Source: Chloroflexota bacterium (GTDB lineage: Bacteria; Chloroflexota; Limnocylindria; Limnocylindrales; CSP1-4). Taken from it: a stretch of DNA of 64,000 bases. The stretch covers positions 1-64,000 of the forward strand of contig JAJZRG010000010.1 in NCBI GenBank assembly GCA_021802825.1, written 5' to 3'. The position numbers were made by a program, and so were the translations under genes. Below are positions 57,784 to 64,000 of this stretch, one piece after another (the stretch's first letter is position 1; each line of letters opens with the position of its first letter). The notes below the pieces were generated by a model. That model worked only from the letters and a program-made list of their open reading frames with translations. It was not told where the DNA came from and made no database searches.

Positions 57784-59061
57784 ATGCTCCGGCTGCTGCA
57801 CACGGCTGACGTGCATCTCGGTGCGCGACACGAGGACCTCGGCGAGGCCGCATCCGCCCTGCGCCAACGGCAGCATGGCGCTTTCCGGGCCACCGTCGAC
57901 CTCGCGCTGGCCGAGCGGGTGGACATCGTATTGATCGCGGGCGACCTGTTCGACACGAACAGCGCATCACGGCGGACCGTGGAGCGCGTCGTGGCTGAGC
58001 TCGCGCGCCTGGCCGCTGCCCGGATCCGGGTCGTCATGATCCCCGGCGACCACGACGCGTACACACGCTCGTCGGTGTACCGAGCCCATGACCTGCCGGG
58101 CCTGGTCGGCGGGGGGATGGTCACGCTCCTCACGCCTGACCAGCCGTGGGCGCATCTCGAGACGCTCGACGCCCTGGTCGTCGGGCCAGCGGACCTGTCG
58201 CGGCCCAGCACGGCCGACGCTCCCGGGCCGTTCGCGGACCTCACCGGGGCCCGCGTCCCGGCGACAACGTGGCGGATCGGGCTGCTGCACGCGCCGCTGG
58301 GGGGCGGGGGTGTGCGCGACGCGGGTGCGGGCACTGGGCGCGTGCCGGTCACGACGACGGGGATGGCTGCGCCAGGCAATGCCCGGCTTGGCGAATCGCG
58401 CCAGCCGGCGCCGGATGCGATGACTGCCGGTGTTGCCGAGCTGGCCGAGTCGGCGATCGCGGGGAGCGGCCTCGACTTCGTGGCCCTCGGTCACGACCAT
58501 GCTGCCGCCACGGGCAAGGTGGGCGGCGTGACGTGGGCCGTCGCGGGGTCCCCGGAGCAGGTGACGGCCGACCACCACGAGCCAGGGACCGTGAACCTCG
58601 TGACGCTCGACGAGCGCGCCGGGAGCAAGACCGTTCGCGTCGAGACTCGTGCGGTCGGCTCCTCCTGGCACCGCATGCTCGAGGTCGATGCCGGCCAGCT
58701 CGCGTCGCAGGCGGCCCTCGTCGAGCGGCTTCGCGCCGCAGCCGATCCGGAACTCGTCCTCGACGTGCGGATCGTCGGCGAGCGCCCGGATGAACTCGTC
58801 CTCGAGCCCGCCGCCATCGAGGAGGCGCTGCAAGGCGCGTACCTCTGCGTCCGCATCGACGACCGCAGTCGCCCGCCCCTCACAGCCGGCGCGCTGCCGC
58901 CCCCAGAGACGATTGCCGGAGCCTTCGTGCGCAACGTGGAGGCGCGGATCGCGGAACTCGAGGCCGAGGACGGTGATGCCGCGGACGCTGAGGCCAGCGA
59001 GCTGCGCGAGGTCCTGCGCGTGGGGCGCCGGCTCCTCGCCGGGATGGAGGCGGCGAGGTGA
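57784..59061 (+). CDS. SbcD/YhaO-like DNA repair exonuclease (calcineurin-type phosphoesterase)
   Basis: 425 residues. Metallophosphoesterase motifs: HTADVHLG (6-13), AGDLFD (52-57), PGDHDAY (87-93), LLHAPL and ALGHDHA. After the catalytic domain comes a capping domain and a C-terminal helix. SbcD/Mre11-like nucleases act on DNA ends together with an SbcC/Rad50-type ATPase, which is encoded next (GTGA overlap). GDHD replaces the usual GNHD. ATG 57784 has GGGAGGC upstream. Confidence 0.88.
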   Translation: MLRLLHTADVHLGARHEDLGEAASALRQRQHGAFRATVDLALAERVDIVLIAGDLFDTNSASRRTVERVVAELARLAAARIRVVMIPGDHDAYTRSSVYRAHDLPGLVGGGMVTLLTPDQPWAHLETLDALVVGPADLSRPSTADAPGPFADLTGARVPATTWRIGLLHAPLGGGGVRDAGAGTGRVPVTTTGMAAPGNARLGESRQPAPDAMTAGVAELAESAIAGSGLDFVALGHDHAAATGKVGGVTWAVAGSPEQVTADHHEPGTVNLVTLDERAGSKTVRVETRAVGSSWHRMLEVDAGQLASQAALVERLRAAADPELVLDVRIVGERPDELVLEPAAIEEALQGAYLCVRIDDRSRPPLTAGALPPPETIAGAFVRNVEARIAELEAEDGDAADAEASELREVLRVGRRLLAGMEAAR

Positions 59062-61214
59062 GGGTCACGAGTCTCTCCGTGCACAACGTCGGCCGCCATC
59101 GCGACGCCAGCTGGTCGCTCCACCCGGGCATGACCGTCGTGCGCGGTCCCAATGAGGCCGGCAAGTCCACCATCCAGCATGCCCTGGAGCTCGTACTCAC
59201 CCGCCCAGCGACCAGCGCCTCGCCGGACATCGGCGACGTCCGAACCTGGGATGCCGCACCCGAGGCGGCCCCGTCCATCGGAATCACGTTCACCTGGGAC
59301 GACGAGGACGGGGCCGTCCACGAGGGGCGCTTGGCCAAGGTGTTCGCCGGGACGCGCGGCACGACACGCCTCGAGCTCGACGGCAAGCCGGTGAGCGAGG
59401 CGGCCCGCGTCGATGAGGTTTTCGCCGAGCTGTCGGGCGTGCCGACCGAGGGCTTCCTGCGGTCAACCGCCTCGGTCCGCCAGACGGACCTGGCCGGGCT
59501 GCAGCGCGACGAGACCGTTCTGCGCGACCGCTTGACGGCCACTATGAGCGGCGCCGACCGGAGCACGGCTCGGGCGAGGCGACGCCTCGAGGCCGCCCTC
59601 GCCGACCTCGGCCCCCGCAACGGCGGGCCCGGCCGCCTGGGCACGGCCGCGGAGGCCGTCGCGGACGCTGAGCGGCGGTTGGCGAATGGCGAGGAGGGCA
59701 TCGCCCGGCTCGAGCGCGACCGCGAGGCGCACACGCTCGCCAAGGAGCGCCGGGCAGCCGCCGAGGCCGCCCTGACGGAGCGCCGCGCACAGCTCGAGAA
59801 GGCCCGTCAGGCCGAGCGCCTCCAAGCCGAGCGAGACGACGCGCAGGCGCGGCTGGACCGCTACAGCGAGGCGATCACCCTCCGCGATGAGCTCGCCGAG
59901 CTCGAGGCGAGCCATCCCTCGCCCATGCCGCTCGCCCAGCTTCGCCCCAGCGTCGAGCGGCTGCGGACGGTCGAGACGCGGATCTCCACGCTCGAGGAGA
60001 TGCTCGCGGGCGAGGTCCACGTTGACTTCGACCTGCCGCCTGAGCGCAGGTGGCAGCCCCGGTCCCGAATGGCGATCGTGCTCGTGGCCATCGGCGTGCT
60101 CGTGGCCGTGGCCGGGACCGGGCTGAGCCTGGCCGGCGTGCTCAGCCTCGGTGTGCTGCCTGGGATCGCCGGCATCGTCATCGTGGGGAGCGGTGGCGTC
60201 CTCGCCGCCGCTGGCTATCGCGAGCGCAACTCGGACCGTGTCACGCGCCAGATGAAGGACGAGGAGGTCGCGCGGCGGCTGCGCGGCCGCTCTGACATGG
60301 AGGAGGAGCTGCGCCGCGCGCGGGCCGAGCGCGAGGAGGTGCTGGGCGAGCTGGGGCTGCCCGGAGCGCCCGAGGCCGAGGAGCGGCTGGCGGCTGAGAC
60401 GGCCCACGTCGCGAGGATCGACCAGGCGCGCGCCCGCCTCTCGGGCCTCGTCGGCGATGAGCATCCCGACACGCTCCCCTCCAAGCGGGACCTCGCGGCG
60501 GCGGAGATCGAGCGCACGACGTCCGCGCTCGACGCCCTCGGGCCCATCGCCAGGGAGCCCAGGGCGCGCGAGCGCCTCGAGGTGGAGGTGCGCGACGCCG
60601 AGGGCGTGGCCGAGCGGACCCGCGACGACGAATCGGCCGCTCGCGCGCGCGTGGGCCAGAACCCCGTGGACGCCGAGGACGTGGCCGCGCTGGCCGAGCG
60701 GCTCGCGAGCTGGCGGGCCGATCTGGCAGAGCTTCGGCGCCGCGAGCGGATCCTGTCGCGGACACTGGCCGAGCTCGACGCCGCCGAGCGGGCAACGATG
60801 GCTCGCGCAACGCGCTTCCTCGAGCGGCGCATGGTGGGCGATGTGGCGAGGCTCACCGGCGGTCGCTACCACGACGTGCGCATGGACGACACGGCGCTCG
60901 GGCTCGAGGTGCGCTCAACCGAGCGCGGCGACTGGGTGCCGGTGACGGCCCTGTCGCGCGGCACGCTCGACGCGGTGTACCTCGCCGCGAGGCTGGGGCT
61001 CGTGCGCCTGGTGACCGGCGACCGTCGGCCGCCGCTCATCCTCGACGACCCGCTGGTCTCGCTCGACGACACGCGCGCCGAGCGGGCGCTCGAGGTCCTG
61101 CGCGAGCTCACGGCAGACTTCCAGGTGATCTACCTCACGGCGTCATCGCGCTACGACGCGATCGCCGACGCCGTCATCGAGCTTCCCGGCCCCGAGGCGG
61201 TGGCGAATTCCTGA
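59058..61214 (+). CDS. SbcC/YhaN-like AAA ATPase with central membrane hairpin
   Basis: 718 residues. Rad50/SMC-type ATPase: Walker A GPNEAGKST near 30-38 and a C-terminal half-domain with signature LSRGTLDAVYLAARL (about 630) and Walker B LILDDPLVSLDD. Two coiled-coil arms (about 190-290 and 395-560) are short, no CxxC zinc hook is seen, and residues 338-385 form two adjacent membrane helices. This matches YhaN of Bacillus, partner of YhaO, rather than classical SbcC (about 1000 residues). A membrane-linked DNA end-processing complex is inferred. GTG start overlaps the nuclease stop. Confidence 0.87.
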   Translation: MRVTSLSVHNVGRHRDASWSLHPGMTVVRGPNEAGKSTIQHALELVLTRPATSASPDIGDVRTWDAAPEAAPSIGITFTWDDEDGAVHEGRLAKVFAGTRGTTRLELDGKPVSEAARVDEVFAELSGVPTEGFLRSTASVRQTDLAGLQRDETVLRDRLTATMSGADRSTARARRRLEAALADLGPRNGGPGRLGTAAEAVADAERRLANGEEGIARLERDREAHTLAKERRAAAEAALTERRAQLEKARQAERLQAERDDAQARLDRYSEAITLRDELAELEASHPSPMPLAQLRPSVERLRTVETRISTLEEMLAGEVHVDFDLPPERRWQPRSRMAIVLVAIGVLVAVAGTGLSLAGVLSLGVLPGIAGIVIVGSGGVLAAAGYRERNSDRVTRQMKDEEVARRLRGRSDMEEELRRARAEREEVLGELGLPGAPEAEERLAAETAHVARIDQARARLSGLVGDEHPDTLPSKRDLAAAEIERTTSALDALGPIAREPRARERLEVEVRDAEGVAERTRDDESAARARVGQNPVDAEDVAALAERLASWRADLAELRRRERILSRTLAELDAAERATMARATRFLERRMVGDVARLTGGRYHDVRMDDTALGLEVRSTERGDWVPVTALSRGTLDAVYLAARLGLVRLVTGDRRPPLILDDPLVSLDDTRAERALEVLRELTADFQVIYLTASSRYDAIADAVIELPGPEAVANS

Positions 61215-61293
61215 GCTCGGCCCTGGCCTCGCCGTCGTCGTCCTGGGGCTGACCTCGGCCATCACTTGGGGCGCCGGCGACTTCGGCGGCGGG

Positions 61294-62073
61294 ATGATGA
61301 GCCGCCGCGTGCCGCTGTTCGGCGTGGTCGCCACGACACAGGTTGTGGGCATGGTCGTGGCGCTGGTGATCGCGGTCCTGCGCGGCGAGCCCGTGCCGGC
61401 CGGGGCGGATCTCGGCTGGTCGCTGGGTGCCGGGCTGTGTGGCGTGGTCGGGATGACCTCGCTGTACCGGGGCCTCGCGGTCGGCCGGATGGGCGTCGTG
61501 GCCCCTGTGACGGGCGTGCTCGGGGCGGTGGTGCCCGTCGTGGTCGGCTTCGCCATCGAGGGGGTGCCGACTGTCGCCACGGTCGCGGGTATCGTCACCG
61601 CCCTGCTGGCGGTCGTGCTCGTGACACGGGCGCCGGGCCACCAGACGGGTCGGCCGTCGGGCGTGGAGTGGGCGCTGCTGGCCGGGGTCGCGATCGGGGG
61701 ATTCAACATCTGCATCGGCCAGATCTCGAATGCCGGGCAGTTCGGGCCGCTCGTGGTGCTGCGGCTCGTGCAGACAGTGGTCTTGGTCTCGCTCATCGTC
61801 GTTTGGCGCCAGCCGTGGCGGATGCGCCGCGGCGACGTGGCACGACTGTCGGTGGTGGGCGTGCTCGACATGGCCGGGAACGTCGCGTTCATCGGCGCGG
61901 CGCAGGTGGGCGCCCTGGCCGTGGCGACGATCCTCGCCTCGCTCTACCCGGTGACCACCGTGCTGCTAGCGTTGACGCTCCTGCATGAGCGCGTCACACG
62001 GAGCCACCTCGCCGGGATCGTGCTCACGGTCCTCGCCATCGTGCTGATCGGGATCGGCACGACCACGGGCTAG
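61294..62073 (+). CDS. EamA/DMT-superfamily transporter
   Basis: 259 residues from ATG 61294, with nine membrane helices in two EamA-type repeats (LGAVVPVVVGF, ASLYPVTTVLLALTLLHE). The first helix of the family (LAVVVLGLTSAITWGAGDFGGG, in parts) is encoded in frame just upstream, between 61225 and 61293, where only non-standard starts (CTG, ATT) exist, so the true start is probably earlier than ATG 61294. Metabolite exporter of unknown substrate. The 3' end overlaps the convergent kinase gene by 108 bases. Confidence 0.8.
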   Translation: MMSRRVPLFGVVATTQVVGMVVALVIAVLRGEPVPAGADLGWSLGAGLCGVVGMTSLYRGLAVGRMGVVAPVTGVLGAVVPVVVGFAIEGVPTVATVAGIVTALLAVVLVTRAPGHQTGRPSGVEWALLAGVAIGGFNICIGQISNAGQFGPLVVLRLVQTVVLVSLIVVWRQPWRMRRGDVARLSVVGVLDMAGNVAFIGAAQVGALAVATILASLYPVTTVLLALTLLHERVTRSHLAGIVLTVLAIVLIGIGTTTG

Positions 62074-62667
62074 GGGGGGCGTCACGCGGCCGGCTTGTTC
62101 GGCCGCCACCCGGGACGCTGGCGAGCCGTCACCGGCCGAGACGACGCGGACCACGCGCAGCGCTTCCACGGCGGCCGGCTCGCGGACGACGATGACGGTC
62201 GTGAATCCCTCGGCCGCGAGGCCAGGCTCGCGGAGTGACGCCGCGACGCGCGCGAGGTGCCGCCGCACGGCCGCCTCCGGAACGGCCAGCTCGCCGCGAG
62301 AGCGGTTGCGGGCGAGCACCGTCTCCTCGGGCAGGTCCAGCACGATCGCGACGGCGACAACACCGGCGGCCGCCGCTGCCGCGAGGAGCGGTCGTCTGTC
62401 GTGCGGCCCGGCGCTCGTCGCATCCACCACGGTCAGGAGGCGGCGAGACAGCCGGTGCCGGAGCGCGCGGTGGAGGGCCGCGAACGCGGGCGCGGTGGCC
62501 CGCTGGTCGGTGGGGTCGCCCGCGAGCAGTGCCCGGTAGGCGTCGGAGGACAGCACCTCGTCGGGCGCGAAGTGGCGGGCCGCGAACGTGGTCTTGCCGG
62601 CACCGGCGGGGCCCACAAGCACCACGAGGCACGGATCGGGGAGGCGGAGCTCAAGGTGCTGCAGCAC
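61966..62667 (-). CDS. P-loop kinase (AAA_33/PNKP-like)
   Basis: 233 residues. Walker A GPAGAGKTTFAARHF near residues 18-32, followed by SSDAYRALLAGD, VVDATSAGPHDR and VAIVLDLPEETVLARNRSR, the typical zeta-toxin/PNKP-type small kinase pattern. The C-terminal part beyond about 195 is antisense to the end of the EamA gene and rich in Asp/His, so it may be a chance extension. GTG 62667 is preferred; GTG 62787 would overlap the MFS start. Substrate may be a nucleic acid or small molecule. Confidence 0.78.
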   Translation of the reverse strand: MLQHLELRLPDPCLVVLVGPAGAGKTTFAARHFAPDEVLSSDAYRALLAGDPTDQRATAPAFAALHRALRHRLSRRLLTVVDATSAGPHDRRPLLAAAAAAGVVAVAIVLDLPEETVLARNRSRGELAVPEAAVRRHLARVAASLREPGLAAEGFTTVIVVREPAAVEALRVVRVVSAGDGSPASRVAAEQAGRVTPPLARGRADPDQHDGEDREHDPGEVAPCDALMQERQR

Positions 62668-62781
62668 GGGAGAATCATCGCGCCTGCCGGCCCGCTTCGT
62701 CGACGGCTCCGGTCTTGGACGGCCGCTTCGGCTGTGGCTCCGGCTTCGGCCCCCTGCGGCTGCATCCGGTAGGGTGGCGGC

Positions 62782-64000
62782 TTGCACGACTCATCCCGGT
62801 CCCACATACCCGGCTGGCGGCGCATCGTCGCCGCCTACTGGGTCACGCAGCTGGTCGAGAGCGCGGGCATGAGCCAGGTCTTCGCCCTGCTCCCGGCCCA
62901 CCTGCGCGAGCTGGGCGTTCCGGATGCGGAGCGGGTGGCGTTCGTGGGCCTGTTCAGCTCGCTCGTGTTCGTGCTGGGGCTGCCGCTCGTTCCGCTGTGG
63001 GGCGTCTGGGCCGACAAGTACAGCCGCAAGGCGGTGATCGTGCGGAGCGCGGTCGTCGAGGCTGTCGTGTTCACGCTGGTCGCCGTGGCGCAACAGCCCT
63101 GGCAGGTGGCGGTGGCGCTGATGCTGGTGGGGCTGCAGCTCGGGAACACCGGCGTCATGCTGGCCGGGATCCGCGACGTGGCGCCTCGGGCGCGCCTGGG
63201 GACGGTGATCGCGCTGTTCGGCGCCGCGAGCCCGGTGGGGATGGCACTCGGGCCGATCGCGGCAGGCCTTCTCGTCGACGGCGTCGGGCTGTCGATCGCC
63301 GGCGTCTACGCCGTCGCCGCGGGCCTGTCCGTGGGGACCGCGCTGCTCGTCGGCCTCGGCACCCGCGAGATCCGACCCGAGGTCGTCCCCAGCGGGCCGG
63401 TCCTGCGACTGGCGTTCGGTGCCGTGCGCGGCGTCCTCGCCGACCGCGACGTGCGCGGCCTGTTCGCCGCCTATGGCGTGGTGTTCCTCGCGAGCCAGAT
63501 CTCCCGCTCGTACACGCCGCTGCTGGTGGAGCACCTCGTGGGCACGGGCAGCGGTCTCGCCTCGTCGATCGCCGAGGTGATCGGGCTGGGCGCGATGATC
63601 GGGGCCCTCGCCGCGCCGGTCGCCGGCTGGCTGGGCGACCGGGTGGGGTACCGGCCGATGCTGCTGGTGTCGCTCGTGGCGGGAGCCGTGGCGTCGGCCA
63701 TCATGCCGTTCATGCCGCAGGTCCTGGCCCTCGCGGCGACGTCGGTCCTGCTGGGCGGGGCGGTGGCCACTGTCGGAGCGATGGTGTTCTCGCTGCTCGC
63801 CATTGAGGTGCCGCCCGAGCGTCGGTCCGCGACGCTCAACCTGGTCTACCTGCCGCTCTACCTGGCTGGCGTGGTGGGGCCGGCGACAGGCTCCGTGCTG
63901 GCGTCGACGATGGGGCTGCCGGGGCCGTACCTGGCGGGGGCGGCCGTGTTCGTGCTGGGCGCCGTGGTGATGGCGAGGCGGCGATCTGCACCGGCGCCCG
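62782..64000 (+). CDS. MFS transporter, 3' end outside window
   Basis: At least 406 residues, open to the window end. A TAG at 62770-62772 is in frame upstream and the only good start is TTG 62782; the next ATG (62869) would remove the first helix start. About 11-12 membrane helices are visible, with MFS motif A in both halves: GVWADKYSRK after helix 2 and GWLGDRVGYRPM after helix 8. Drug or metabolite exporter; substrate unknown. Confidence 0.85.
   Translation, partial: MHDSSRSHIPGWRRIVAAYWVTQLVESAGMSQVFALLPAHLRELGVPDAERVAFVGLFSSLVFVLGLPLVPLWGVWADKYSRKAVIVRSAVVEAVVFTLVAVAQQPWQVAVALMLVGLQLGNTGVMLAGIRDVAPRARLGTVIALFGAASPVGMALGPIAAGLLVDGVGLSIAGVYAVAAGLSVGTALLVGLGTREIRPEVVPSGPVLRLAFGAVRGVLADRDVRGLFAAYGVVFLASQISRSYTPLLVEHLVGTGSGLASSIAEVIGLGAMIGALAAPVAGWLGDRVGYRPMLLVSLVAGAVASAIMPFMPQVLALAATSVLLGGAVATVGAMVFSLLAIEVPPERRSATLNLVYLPLYLAGVVGPATGSVLASTMGLPGPYLAGAAVFVLGAVVMARRRSAPAP

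Overview
The window is a high-GC bacterial chromosome segment with many GTG and several TTG starts, short or overlapping gene junctions (ATGA/GTGA) and almost no mobile DNA. The gene content fits a Chloroflexota lineage (Limnocylindria/Ellin6529-like): extracellular multiheme cytochromes with system II cytochrome c maturation, a complete bacterial selenocysteine system, an NAD-linked formate dehydrogenase and a fused CbiM/CbiQ metal transporter. That assignment is inference from gene content; no rRNA is present.

Region 1 (about 0.1-18 kb) is an electron-transfer island. Read right to left on the minus strand it holds a TPR protein, an NHL beta-propeller, three secreted multiheme cytochromes, a decayed cytochrome fragment, a TPR/cupredoxin fusion, CcdA, ResB, CcsA/ResC, a TlpA/ResA thioredoxin and a membrane decaheme NapC/NirT-type cytochrome. 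A fifth cytochrome (plus strand) is divergent, followed by a Rieske lipoprotein. The intact cytochromes together carry 36 CxxCH motifs plus one CX3CH. Next come a pseudo-receiver and a LuxR-type two-component pair (18-21 kb), a lipoprotein cyclophilin and a G1-like peptidase lipoprotein.

Region 2 (22.8-25.7 and 33.2-52.9 kb) contains the selenocysteine formate dehydrogenase system. The catalytic subunit (33221-35137) has an in-frame TGA followed by a SECIS hairpin with the GGUCU apical loop. It lacks the N-terminal [4Fe-4S] cap domain of the family; that domain is the C-terminal end of the NuoG-like subunit at 22761-23828, which overlaps a NuoE-NuoF fusion (23825-25744). The enzyme appears split across two loci. 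selD, tRNA-Sec, selA, selB and mobA are all nearby. Interspersed are a Ca2+/H+ antiporter, a second two-component pair, an ABC-2 type exporter, an XRE regulator with repeated palindromes, an MttB-family methyltransferase with an eroded paralog, and a secreted three-gene operon with a possible caspase-like protein.

Region 3 (42.4-64 kb): a patch of gene remnants (ECF sigma factor fragment, truncated UbiE-like methyltransferase), a nickel/cobalt ECF transporter with a Fur-family regulator, a D-amino-acid/glycine oxidase-type flavoprotein, a Phd-VapC toxin-antitoxin pair, a YtcJ-like amidohydrolase, an S51 peptidase, a zinc-ribbon protein, a YhaO/YhaN-like (SbcD/SbcC-type) pair, an EamA transporter, a small P-loop kinase and an MFS transporter that runs off the window end.
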